Positions 38,445 to 48,879 of a DNA stretch of 64,000 bases are shown here, in pieces. The notes beneath the pieces are model-generated. The model saw nothing but the letters and a program-made list of their open reading frames with translations, did no database searches and was not told where the DNA came from. Source of the DNA: Epiperipatus broadwayi (lineage: Eukaryota > Onychophora > Udeonychophora > Euonychophora > Peripatidae); contig JAQFVV010006310.1 in assembly GCA_028023455.1 (NCBI GenBank), positions 1,862,001-1,926,000 on the forward strand. Direction: 5' to 3'. Numbering within the stretch: the first letter of the stretch is position 1; each line of letters starts with the position of its first letter. The position numbers were made by a program, and so were the translations under genes.

Positions 38445-38650
38445 TGTGCCGGTCAAAACATGTTTATCCATCTAACATGAGCTGGAACTCACAAAATGTA
38501 CTTCAAACCCAGTCAAGCCCAAGATTTAGGTCAGGGACCAGCCTGGATCTGAAACCACTCTCTAAGCCCAAGATCTAACACCTAATGAATGACATAATAG
38601 TGATGGTACATGAGAATTAATCTTAATCCAGCCGACTAGCAAAGCTGAGC
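38445..38650. other. Less AT-rich patch, unassigned
   Basis: It contains internally similar words (AGCCCAAGATTTAGG and AGCCCAAGATCTAACA), suggesting a short degenerate duplication. No family recognised. Confidence 0.35.
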
Positions 38651-38939
38651 AAAACAATGAGACATCTATTAACTATGACTATATTAAAATATACATAAGC
38701 ATGACTGTGATATGTGGAAGTGGAGGAAAAAGGAATTCAAACTACTCAAATAAGTTAGACAATAAACTATATTTTAATATACTGACAAATTATTATACAT
38801 TTATAAATTAAGTACATTAGTATGTGTGTGAATGAGCAAGTGGTAGATAATTATATAGTGTCATTCATGCTATTATTTCTCATATGCTCTTTATTAGCTA
38901 AATAATATATTACAAATAAACACACATCTTTGGTGGGTC

Positions 38940-39065
38940 CAATATTAAGATGCCAATCAGTATTAGAAAGAAGTTACACAAAATTACTATTAACGCTTTG
39001 ATTTATGGTTCAGAAACGTGGTGACGAACATATATTAGGGGAGCGTTCTGAGATTCATTACAGAT
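38940..39065 (+). pseudogene. Possible LINE ORF scrap
   Basis: One frame reads INALIYGSETW (about 38987-39020). The YGSETW word is typical of the region after the RT palm in LINE ORF2. Too short to place in a family. Confidence 0.4.
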
Positions 39066-39069
39066 ATAA

Positions 39070-40419
39070 ATACAAACTATTTTCCTGCCATTATGGTCGT
39101 GAAAATACATAAAATACATTTGAAAACATTTGATTATATTTAAACCTATGACAAAATATTTAATGACAAATTATTTATCAATAGTAAGATGAAGGCTTTA
39201 TTTTCCCCAAGGCATATAGATACTCTTAAATAGATATATAAATTATGATGGTGAGATTGTATATGATTGAAATAAACTTAATTAATAAAATAGAAGTAAT
39301 TGGCATTTATATATATCTTTTAAGCAAAGTTTATTTTAATATTAGAGCATTAAAACTGGGTCATGAAGCAAAAGGAATAATAATAATATGAAGAAGTTTG
39401 CAGTGCTGACATAATAGCCTAAAATAACTAAGAGGAAAAGGTCGTACTTCTGAATGAAAAATGAAATGGATGGGCATAGTGTGTGCCAAACTTAGGGGTC
39501 ACCACCAGAGGCATTTTTATATGAAGACTTGAGAAGAAATCAATGGGTTCGAACTTGACATAACCCCCAGATTAAGAAGCACATATATATATAATCACGA
39601 AGATCGGCTATATGTCAGGAACGCAGTACGAATGATAAATGTCTCTAACAACATTGAATAAATTTTACTGCTTTAAAATAAATGACCCTTGTTTGAATAC
39701 TATAATACGCCATGCAATTATAATATATATATATAGAGAATATTTCATTTAATAAAATATACTTGAAGATTTTATTTAGCAAAAGAAACATTAAGATTTA
39801 GATTTTAAATTAATAAAATATACGTTAAGATTTGATTTAGTAACAGAAACATTAAGATTTTCCCCCATCCCTTTTTCTGCTAGTTAAAATAAATCAATCT
39901 CACCTTCGTTGATTTTACAATAACTGAAATACTTAAATACAAGATTTGAAATTTTAAGAGTATGGAAAATATAAGAAGACTGGCAGTTATAGAAAATAAT
40001 TAATGGGTCACTCTTTCAGAATTGAATAAAAACAAAACATTTTAAAAGATTTCAAAGTGTTAATTAGCTTAAGTTCTGGATTTACACCGGTAAAAAATCC
40101 AGAGTTAAACAAATATATATTATATTAAAACATAAATAGAATGTTGGCTTGAAAACAATCTGGTGAGTATATTAATTAATAATGCATTGTTTTAAATGGA
40201 CGTTTATAACTTGCTTCGTGAAGGTTTACTTAAAAAATATAGAAAGGATTTTTAGAAAATTCAATTTGTCAGATTGTTTTAAATTGATATATTAATAATC
40301 AAGCAGATATATAAATCAAATAATAAATATATATGAATAAATGACCGCACCAAAATTAAAAAGTTAAGAGCATATGAGATAGGATTAGATATAAAGAAAT
40401 TATTTGAAAGCAAAATTAC

Positions 40420-40420
<1 letters not shown>
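39070..40420. other. AT-rich DNA, nothing recognised
   Basis: A less AT-rich stretch near 39460-39640 has no recognisable frame. Confidence 0.35.
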
Positions 40421-40422
<2 letters not shown>

Positions 40423-40469
<47 letters not shown>

Positions 40470-40485
40470 TATTCTTTAACTTTGC

Positions 40486-40519
<34 letters not shown>

Positions 40520-40536
40520 GCAAAGTTAAAGAATAC
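40423..40536. repeat. (AT)n microsatellite with exact 22-bp inverted arm
   Basis: (AT)n from 40423. The segment 40469-40490 ending in ACTTTGCCTTTA is exactly complementary to 40515-40536, with an (AT)n loop. Confidence 0.92.
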
Positions 40537-41016
40537 ATGAGAAAAGATCTTGATAGATTATTTAGGCTAGATTTAGTTTGAAGTGATGGCTTGAAAAATT
40601 ATCTTGCAGTTTTAAGAGTTCAATTTAAAATATTGCACATTTTCCTGTGGCAGCAAGCTTCTATTAAATGCACACTGAAGTTCTTAGGTCGGGCTTTGCA
40701 CTCTTGGGCAGCAGGATGGTATGGCCATGAAAGATGATGACCCCAAAAGGGTCAAGAAGTGATGGATTTACTGCTACATTATTTAAGTTTCAAGTGATGT
40801 GTAATACGTTAATTTATTTAAAATAAAAATATTTTTAAATAAAAGTTCAAACCTACATATCAATAAACATCACATGATCAACATTTTTTGTGCTTGCTTA
40901 TAACTGTTCTTAAAACAGACAAAAAAATCTCCATACAGTATTGCCACTCAGTGCAAGCCAGAGTAATCAATAAATACCAGAAGGCTTGGCATAAAATCCC
41001 CATCTAGTGCCTACTC

Positions 41017-41055
41017 ATCCAATATCCCCAGACTAGTTTCTGGCTTGTGGTCATC
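41017..41055 (-). ncRNA. Family A hammerhead fragment
   Basis: The minus strand has the stem II and GAAAC-TA-GTC side of the motif, but the CTGATGA side is cut by the strand-switch junction near 41050. Confidence 0.55.
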
Positions 41056-41240
41056 ATCACCAAAGACACCAAAATGTATAGGTATTGAAATGAGTTCAGA
41101 CCTATATGACTATATAAGATGATGAGTTTGGATTGAAAATATTATTAATTTAAGACTCATAGTTTTGTAATTAAGTAGAGATAAAAGGTGGATGCTGGAG
41201 GGTTGCATTAGATCCTAAGACTTAGATGCAGTGCTCTCAG

Positions 41241-41300
41241 ATCTAAGGCTCATTACTGATGAAGGACACAAGCCAGAAACTACTCTTGGGAATATTGGAT
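41241..41300 (+). ncRNA. Family A hammerhead candidate, intact core
   Basis: ATCTAA (41241-41246) pairs with TTGGAT (41295-41300) as outer stem I. CTGATGA is at 41256-41262, a GG-ACACAA-CC type stem II follows, then GAAAC at 41276-41280, a TA loop and CTC in place of GTC. Inner stem I is partly decayed. Confidence 0.72.
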
Positions 41301-41479
41301 GAGTAGGCACTAGATGGTGCTTTTATGCACAAGCCTTCAGATCCATTGATTACTCTGGCTTGCACTAAGTGGCAATACTATATGGAGATTTTTTGCCTGT
41401 TTTAATAACAGTTATAAGCAAGCATAAGAAATGGTGAGCATGTGATGTTTATTGGCTTAAAACTAATCCTGCCTAATAG

Positions 41480-41838
41480 GATAGTGGCAGCTATGGTTAT
41501 TAAAGAACCAAAGACATCAAAATGCATAGGTACTAAACTGAGTTCAGACCTATATGACTATATAAACTGATGAGCTTGGATTGAAAATATTGTGTTTACA
41601 ATTTAAGACTCATAGTTTTGTAATTAAGTAGAGATAAAAGGTGAGCTGTTGAAGGGTTGCATTAGATTCTAAGATCTAGGTGCAGTTCTTTCAGATCCAA
41701 GGCTCTCCATTGATGAAGGCCACAAGCCAGAAACTAGTTTGGGGATATATGCACAAGCCTTCTGGCATCCATTGATTACTCTGGCTTGCACTGAGTGGCA
41801 ATACTGTATGGAGAGTTTTTTCCTGTTTTAATACATAT
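41480..41838 (+). mobile_element. Family A sense unit, tandem with the previous one
   Basis: CCAAAGACATCAAAATGCAT (from 41508) matches CCAAAGACACCAAAATGTAT (from 41060) at an offset of 448 bp, and parallel text continues through the hammerhead to TGCCACT-type 3' text and CCTGTTTTAAT. Two sense units therefore lie head to tail, separated by an antisense 5' end segment. Confidence 0.8.
41698..41750 (+). ncRNA. Family A hammerhead candidate with full inner stem I
   Basis: TCTCCA (41704-41709) pairs with TGGGGA (41740-41745) over 6 bp with one G-U. The core is TTGATGA (41710-41716; the first base differs from consensus), stem II GGC-CACAA-GCC, GAAAC (41730-41734), TA loop, GTT as the cleavage triplet. 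The changed first core base should lower activity. Confidence 0.72.
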
Positions 41839-41972
41839 CAAATACAATATTGCTTTATCATTCTATTACTTTTTACTGTGCAAATTCACATTTCTCATCT
41901 CTATGCCATCTCTTCATTAATAATTTTGTCTAAATTATTTTTTTTTTAAATACTAGCACATGAAGGTTATAA

Positions 41973-42003
<31 letters not shown>

Positions 42004-42017
42004 CTGGATATATATAC

Positions 42018-42538
42018 AAAACAAACCACATGCAAACTTCCTTTTTGTAAATCTTGATTCATTATATAAACTATTATAAAGTACAAAAAATATTAATGTT
42101 TCGACTGTATTCTTTTATAGTCTTTATCAATGGAACAACTAAAAACCCATAAAAACAATAAATATAGATATAAATATTCCATAATAATTCAAATACATAT
42201 AACAAATACAAATAACTCTTACCTTAAAATTTTTCTAACAAACAATCTTAAATTTCCATTACTTCATTTCTTAAATACCTTTCTTAAAATAATCTCCTAA
42301 TAATGGAAATTTAAGATTCTTTGTTAGAAGAGTTTTAAGGTAAGAGTTATTTGTATTATGTATTTGGATTATTGTGGAATATTTGTATTTATATTTATTG
42401 TTTTATATATTTTTTAGATGTTCCTTGATAAAGACTATAAAAATATAGTTGAAATGTTAGTATTTTCATATTTTTTAATAGTTCATATAATAAATCAAGA
42501 TTTATAAAGAAGAAATTTGCATGTGATTTATTTTGTAA
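42018..42538. repeat. Foldback element, about 520 bp
   Basis: Long inverted arms of about 230 bp: ACCACATGCAAACTTCC on the left, GAAATTTGCATGTGATTT on the right, with matching TCTTAAATTTCCATTA words near the centre. Each arm holds a TTGATAA...GA(A)A(C/T) arrangement around a GACTAT hairpin (42098-42130 minus, 42425-42455 plus) that recalls a hammerhead core without a recognisable stem I. Confidence 0.85.
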
Positions 42539-42647
42539 ATATATTGAAATTAATGGGCTATTTTTAAAATAGAAGTAGCTTCCTTATAAAGAATTCAAGA
42601 CATTTTCTAAACTATTAGTAGAAGCAACAAGTAAATTTAAAAATTAA

Positions 42648-42915
42648 ACAGTAGCAAACTCTCCATACAGCATTTCAAAATCCCTATCCAGTGCCTATTC
42701 ATCCAATATCCCCAGACGAGTTTCTAGCTTATGGCTTTCATCAGGAAAGAACCTTGGATCTGAGAGCACTGCAAAAGATCTTAGGATCTAATGCACAAAT
42801 CTTTTTGCATTCATAGATTACTATGGATTTTACTGAGTAGCACTACTGTATGAAGAGTCTGTTGCTGTTTTAACAGCTTGGGTAATTATAGGAAATGGTG
42901 ACCATGTAAAATTTA
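42648..42915. mobile_element. Family A foldback copy
   Basis: It opens with antisense family A text, continues through an antisense hammerhead (42701-42759) and GGATCTGAGAGCACTGC, then turns back as sense 3' text (GCATTCATAGATTACTATGG) to GCTGTTTTAACAG. Diverged, with no clear target duplication. Confidence 0.78.
42701..42759 (-). ncRNA. Hammerhead ribozyme candidate, consensus core (family A)
   Basis: The minus strand has outer stem I ATCCAA/TTGGAT (42754-42759 with 42701-42706), CTGATGA (42744-42738), stem II AGC-CATAA-GCT, GAAAC (42724-42720), a 2-base loop and GTC (42717-42715). Compared with the GGC/GCC stem of other copies, the first stem II pair has changed on both sides and still pairs. 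Inner stem I is mostly G-U and has one mismatch. Confidence 0.75.
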
Positions 42916-42919
42916 AATA

Positions 42920-43490
42920 TCACCAATTTACAGAAATCATTGTGATGTGTATTAATGAACAACATATATTTATGTCAGATGGAAATTATATACCAGATCT
43001 AAATCACCAAAAAATAACAATGAAAATTAATACATTTTTTATACATGTAATTATGCAAATTCAAAACAGGCAATGTCTTAAATATCTATTAATCCAGAAT
43101 TGCTAGTTGTAAAATAAACGGTGTAAACTTTATTTTTTTCTAATGTTACCAATGGGCATGGCAGTCTGTAAACAATCATGTTCAAATCTGGGGCAACATC
43201 AACATATATATATAAATAAAACAAACATTTATCAATATCACATTACCATATTTAAAATTTTCTCCATATCTATTATGAATTTGATATGTACTTCATATTT
43301 GTTTTAATGATATTAGATTGAAATAACTTTATTTGTATTTGCATTTTTTATTACATATTAAATTAAATAATTAATTATTATCTTTTATCTCTATAATAAA
43401 TTTATTTAAATGTTAAGAATCTGCCTGGTGTAAATATGATAGAGTTGAGATGAGGACTGCACTGATAGAAAATAAAATTGCTGTTTATAT
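42920..43490. other. AT-rich DNA, nothing recognised
   Basis: No coding or repeat structure was recognised. Confidence 0.35.
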
Positions 43491-43494
43491 GCCT

Positions 43495-43605
43495 TGTAAG
43501 GCTTAATGCAATGATAGATAATAAAATGAGGAATTGAATCTACTGGATGATGCTACATCTGTCATTTCATGAGTCCCCAATAAATAAACATTCAAGTTAT
43601 TTCAA
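43495..43605 (+). repeat. Family C SINE-like copy
   Basis: AAGGCTTAATGCAATGATAG, TGATGCTACATCTGTCATTT and AATAAACATTCAAG occur in family order. Confidence 0.6.
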
Positions 43606-43744
43606 ATATAAACAATTGTAACAACTAAACAATAACTTGTTTTTTATCTGAGGTTAGATTAACTCAAAAAATTAGTTGCTGGAACTCAGTTTAAAACTGT
43701 ATTTAATTTTGATTATTATTAGACAAAGTTTATCTTTCAATAAT

Positions 43745-43965
43745 AACTTTAGATTGGCTATCTTAATATATATGTGAGCACTTATTGCATATATGTGTAG
43801 AAATGATAATCTGCATCAACTGATGATTGCTGGTTTAGCATAAAATACGGATATTGGTGATTATTTATATTTTCGACATATATGTATTCAGGTGTATCAG
43901 TGTTACGAGATAGAGAGAAAAGTGGTGGGTCGTGTGAAAGTCTGTGCTCATATACCTTATATATA
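43745..43965 (+). mobile_element. Family B half copy
   Basis: A single sense unit, not folded: AGATTGGCTATCTTAATATA, a hammerhead-like motif, and GAAAGTCTGTGCTCATATAC at the end. It shows that family B also exists as a non-palindromic monomer. Confidence 0.8.
43808..43860 (+). ncRNA. Family B hammerhead-like motif
   Basis: TCAA, CTGATGA (43820-43826), TTGCTGGTTTAGCA, TAAAATACG in place of GAAATACG, TTGG (43854-43857). Core box intact; the GAAA box is damaged. Confidence 0.65.
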
Positions 43966-44099
43966 ACAATAACTTTAGTGGATTTTACAAAGGTTTATAC
44001 CAGTAAGTAACTGAAAAAAATGTGAGAAATATATTTTTATATTTTTAGTTATTCAATAAATATAATAAGATTTTTATTAATAAAATAGAGAGTATTTTA

Positions 44100-44142
44100 G
44101 ATAAGAGTGGTGGTATGGTGGTGATGGTGGTGGTGGGGGAAT
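44100..44142. repeat. GGTGAT-type microsatellite
   Basis: A purine-rich run of GGTGGT and GATGGT words. Confidence 0.85.
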
Positions 44143-44769
44143 CAGGTATTGTTCCTGTGTCTGAAAAGGAGTTTCATTTATAGCTTTATCTTGCTTCATA
44201 TTTTATAATCCAATGATGACAAATTTTTGATCGCAAATTTTTGTTATCTTAAGCTTATTCATTGATTGAATTTGTATAATTTTAGGGGTTTTGGTCATAT
44301 ATAAACGTACATCTGCTGCATCAGAAGGTAAACAAATGGTAAGATAACAGGAAAGAAATCCTGAACATAGTTACTAAGTGAGGGTGAGATTGACTCAAAA
44401 TCTTGTGAGAGAGCATCATGTAAGTATTCCACCCCAATAATTTATTTTCTTTGTGGCGCATAAAACATGCTGGATTTATATTTGTAAAGAATTGTCTGGA
44501 TCTTAGTAAATCGTTAAGATTTAATTTGATTTTTAAAAAATCAAAATATTTAAGTGATCAGAATTTGAAGTGACATATTAAAACTCCATTACTAATCCCC
44601 AAATGGGCTTTAAAAATATTGTTAAAAAATATGTAGAGAAATTTAAACGCCTTACAGTAATGATTTTTCCCTAGGATGAGAAAATGAGAAAATTGGTATT
44701 TCTTTTATTTTGGTGAGATGTATAATTTATAAAGGAAAGAGTAAAAAAGTTTAGAGATCCAAATGATAT

Positions 44770-44812
44770 AAATATTTGAAAGTGTGAGCTCAAATCCCCT
44801 ATATTTAAGATC
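44770..44812 (+). repeat. 3' remnant of family B
   Basis: TTTGAAAGTGTGAGCTCAAATCCCC matches the family B 3' end only in this last part; everything upstream is missing. Confidence 0.55.
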
Positions 44813-44814
44813 CA

Positions 44815-45400
44815 AATAATACATATATATTATTTGTTTCAAATAAAACTTTATTAATTTAAATATATTTACATTTAAAACAGAAATATATTTTTAGTTA
44901 TTCAATGAAATAAACTTCTACGAAATTTTTTTTTAGGTCTCTAATATAAAAAAAAAAACTGCAAATGTTAAAATTAATTAGAGTTGTAGTTTACACAATT
45001 AAAATTTTAATAATGAATTGTTTCCAATATAATTTGTCAATGATCATTTGGCTGACAAGATCATTATAAAGGCGGATTTACGCTCGTTAAAGCCAAAATA
45101 AGCGTTATTTCATTGGTCTACTGATCAAACGATCGCAAAGATTATTAGAGCCTATAATTTATATTAATAAATATTGCTTTTAATAATAAAAAAATAGTGA
45201 AATATGACCGTTTTCCCTTCATTATATGCAAAATTTAATTTGAACTTTGAAAGCAAATATATAAATATATAGTGTAAGAGCATTTTTTTTTTTTTAGTAA
45301 GGGCATGCGTAGCTAATAGAGATCTTAGACCTACAAATACACTTGAATATCGTAATAGTTATTTCTTGATGTAATTTATTTTAGCATTTCATATATGTAT
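44815..45400. other. AT-rich DNA, nothing recognised
   Basis: A short GC-richer patch with TTTACGCTCGTTAAAGCC lies near 45070. Confidence 0.35.
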
Positions 45401-45407
45401 GTCCTGA

Positions 45408-45630
45408 GTATTTTAGGGCAGTTGGGAAAATGTCATTCCTGGAATGTGAGATCTTCGGATCGATTACAATGCGGGCACTATCGGCGCTCGAACTTCTTAT
45501 GATTTATTGAGCAATAAAGCCATTCGATTATATTTTGCTCAGCGTGATTTAGTGTAGTGATAGAATTCTGGTTTTTGAACGTTTTATGAACTTCCAAGAA
45601 ATAAAGTCATTCGATTATTTAAATATATAT
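45408..45630 (+). repeat. Two family C units in tandem
   Basis: The first unit (45408-45535) retains GAACTTCTTATGATTTATTG and GAGCAATAAAGCCATTCGA. The second (45540-45630) retains TTTAGTGTAGTGATAGAA and AATAAAGTCATTCGATT. Confidence 0.65.
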
Positions 45631-45639
45631 GCACCGTTT

Positions 45640-46395
45640 TCTACATCTATTTATCCATTACAAATACTACACATATATACCTATACATAAAATATTTATT
45701 ATTATACTCTGCTGGCGAATAGCTGCGATATTGTGAAGTTGGGATAGAGAATACGCTGATGAAATCCAAAACAACTTTAAAACATATATAATGATATATA
45801 TTTTTTTCTTGGTTTATTTAAAATTAAAATTTTTAATGATAATAAATAAAAAAGTAAATTTTATCGAAGTAAAAAACAATGCCATGTGATAAAACCTAAG
45901 GTACTACATAAAAGTTATACAATAATTGGATGTTTTCTAATAAGCATTTGTTTAACCTAATACTTTTCCATATACACAAAATGATTATTAATTACTCTAT
46001 GTTATATATGTATATGCTTATCTCCAAATCTCGAACTTCACTTAGATGTCAGATCACTTTAGGTAAAGATATATCCCAGAAAAGATTAAAGCTTTGCTAG
46101 ATAAGCTATATGCAATTTCGATTTATAATGTGAAGTCACGAAAAAATATTAGGTAAATAGGTTTTTTTTCTAATGTAATTAATTAATATGGAAGTTGAAT
46201 AAAAATGTTCAAGCTTTATGAATAATTTTGCCTCTTTTATATTTTGATAGACCCATTCAATGTCAATGCAAAGTTGAAATTTTTCTTTGTTGTTTAGATA
46301 AATCATTATCTCATTAAATATTTTCAGTATAGTTTAAAATAATAATCGGTCTGGATATGAGAATATATATATATATAACCATTAGAAACCAGTCA
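45640..46395. other. AT-rich DNA, nothing recognised
   Basis: No coding or repeat structure was recognised. Confidence 0.35.
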
Positions 46396-46405
46396 ACACT
46401 TAGAC

Positions 46406-46799
46406 CAGGGGTCCCCAACCTTTTTGCACTTAAGAGCACATTTTATAATACTGGCCAGGGTAGCGGGCACCATTTATTTTTTTCAACCAGATGGCGGGCA
46501 ACATTTATTTTTTCAATCTAAATTTATAGTTGGATATTGTTAATAATACACATAATGTACAAAAAAATATTTATTTCAAAAATAAAATTTTAACATTTAA
46601 TTAACGTTTATATTTTTATGCTGTAAAAAATACCCTACAATTTGATTACAATATAATACAATAATTTATAAGAAATTGTAAAAATTAAATGTATTTGTAT
46701 TAGATAAATAATTTTTTATCATGTTCGGTTAGTGGCGGGCACACGTAAAAGGGTCTGCAGGCACCATGGTGCCCGCGGGCATAGGGTTGGGGACCCCTG
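46406..46799. mobile_element. Non-autonomous hAT-type element with 8-bp duplication
   Basis: This 394-bp element has inverted ends CAGGGGTCCCCAACC and GGTTGGGGACCCCTG, flanked by perfect ACTTAGAC repeats at 46398-46405 and 46800-46807. CAGGGG-type ends with 8-bp target duplications are the signature of hAT transposons (family knowledge). The subterminal parts are GC-rich (GTGGCGGGCAC, GTGCCCGCGGGC), while the centre is AT-rich and has no transposase. The perfect duplication and ends suggest relatively recent insertion. Mobilisation would require a hAT transposase from elsewhere in the genome. Confidence 0.93.
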
Positions 46800-46809
46800 A
46801 CTTAGACAA

Positions 46810-47400
46810 TCCCGGTATAGATAACAATAAACAATTTCAAACTGTTGTCAAGGCAATCTCCTTTTAATATGTATATTGGTATGTATGGGATGCAATGCAT
46901 GCTTATACTTGGTGATTATAGAAACTAACACAAATTCCAGTTTAATAATAACTATATATAAATAAATATAATTTTTGCATCTATTTTTTTAATAGTTTTG
47001 TAAAATTTTTGTAACAAAATATATACATAACATTAAAAATATGCTTTTTATGTTTGTTCATCTTTTGGACTTTTCAAACATCTGATGTAGCCTTTATATT
47101 AATTAATAAGCAAGTATGTTTACCTTTGCTCTTATACATTACATTTAATGGTATATCTACTGAAATACAAATTAGATTTAAATCTAAAATCAATTCATAA
47201 CTTTAAGAATGAGTTGCTGGAGTGAATTTTTCTTGTAAAGATTTTTAATTATTATCCCATGAAGTCGTTAATTAACTTTGTTAGAATTTAAGCTAAAATA
47301 ACTATTTATTTTGCTCAATTATTTTTATAATGGCATAATCATATGCTCCTTTCTATACAATATCTTCATAAACTTGAGAAAAAGTTCCACAAATCAGAAC
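46810..47400. other. AT-rich DNA, nothing recognised
   Basis: No coding or repeat structure was recognised. Confidence 0.35.
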
Positions 47401-47419
47401 TTAAAAAACAGACCATTTG

Positions 47420-47895
47420 TAGATCTTTGAACAAATTTTAAAAGCTTGGATCTGTGCATGACTGGAGTAGATCTGAATGTTCAAGAAGTTTGATGAAACA
47501 ATTGAATCTGTTAAATAAGCATTCAAAGAGAATGACAATTTCTACTTGACAAAGTTTTGTTCAGTGATGAAATGATTTTACATATATGTAGAAAGATTAA
47601 TGGACAGACTTATATTTGAGAAGACCAACTGAACTTATTGAATTAAAAAAAGACCAAAAGTTAAAATTTTATTTGGTAAGACAATGCCAAAGCTTTATGG
47701 CTTTTTTAAGGGGTGACAAATATCATCATTCTGTATTTTGATATACTTCAAAAATTCCTGTGTGTCTTCAAAGTGGAATACTTGAGACAATATTATGCAA
47801 CTATGCCTTAATTATTTGGAATTAACAATTGATTTCCTGATTGATAGATTGGTCATAGAGGATTTCCTGATTTAATACTCTTAAATGTTTTTTCT
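47420..47895 (+). pseudogene. Degenerate Tc1/mariner-superfamily transposase
   Basis: Frames joined across stops and frameshifts read FLLDKVLFSDEMILHICRK (from 47538), then RPKVKILFGKTMPKLYGFF (from about 47650), a segment like YFDILQKFLCVFKVEYL, and a decayed IGHRGFPDL near 47848. The LFSDE word is the usual setting of the first catalytic Asp in DDE transposases of this superfamily; here the Asp codon is at 47566. The IxRxG...PDL spacing fits the C-terminal end of the catalytic core. There are several in-frame stops and no terminal repeats were located. Old and non-functional. Confidence 0.6.
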
Positions 47896-47899
47896 GTTT

Positions 47900-48430
47900 T
47901 TTTTTTTTGTTTAACCTGAAAATTAGAAATCATCAGAATGATTTGAAAATAATGCCTGATCCTAATTTCTTGAATAGGTAATCAGATAAGCAGCAGATTG
48001 TTTTGAAATCTGCTAAAATCTTGATAAAATTAGTAGAAATTATTAGTTTTAAAGTATGGGATATTTATTTTGAAGTAGCTCTGTTTTATTTAAACACATA
48101 TTTAATATCATAAAGTGTTTTTTTAATAATTCCTCAAATAATTTGCAATATATACTTATATATACAATAGCTATTATCTGAATTACAAAATCATGTTAAC
48201 ATTAAGCTCACTAGACCTTTTAAAAAACATTACTGGTTGGTTATATGTTCATGACTTTAAAGCAAATTTAAATAAAATAAAATAATGATAGATTTCATTT
48301 TATTTTTAGATAAAGCAGATAGATATATTTTTATTGTTTTGTTTGAAATTGTAAAATATTATGAAATATACACTATAATTAAATTCTTGTCAGGTAAAAA
48401 TTATAATCAATTTTATTTTTTATAAATCTT
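47900..48430. other. AT-rich DNA, nothing recognised
   Basis: No coding or repeat structure was recognised. Confidence 0.35.
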
Positions 48431-48434
48431 ATTA

Positions 48435-48435
<1 letters not shown>

Positions 48436-48500
<65 letters not shown>
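48436..48500. repeat. (AT)n microsatellite
   Basis: Two (AT)n blocks separated by AATAAT. Confidence 0.95.
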
Positions 48501-48501
<1 letters not shown>

Positions 48502-48879
48502 AACCAGTTGGATTACATAGCATACACTAATATAGGGTATGTGCATATATATTCGTAAAATAAAGGTAAAGTAGAAATAAACAAAGACAAAAATTATAGT
48601 AGATATTTTCTACATTTACTGAAATAGAAATAAATAAATAATAACTCTAATTTAAAATATTGTTTTATAAATTAAACTTTTAAAAGGTCTGAATAAATAT
48701 AAATATTGTATTATTATCATTATTATTCTGATTTTGAAATGTAAAAACACCATACTTATTTTGGGAATTTTTTAATTAATTAAACAAAATTTTTATCTAT
48801 TAAAAACCCCCTAAGTAAAAACATGTATATAGATTCCAAAGGATTAGAAAGATACAAATAAAATTCTGTTTTTAATCAA

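Larger units (their letters stand above)
40856..41475. mobile_element. Family A compound copy (inverted plus sense unit)
   Basis: It starts ATCAATAAACATCACATGAT, the family A 5' end, then switches to the antisense 3' half (ATCCAATATCCCCAGACTAG), then at about 41055 to a sense unit containing a hammerhead (41241-41300) and the 3' section, and finally to an antisense 5' end (GTGATGTTTATTGGCTTAA). Strand switching of this kind has to arise during copying or by later recombination. Confidence 0.8.
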
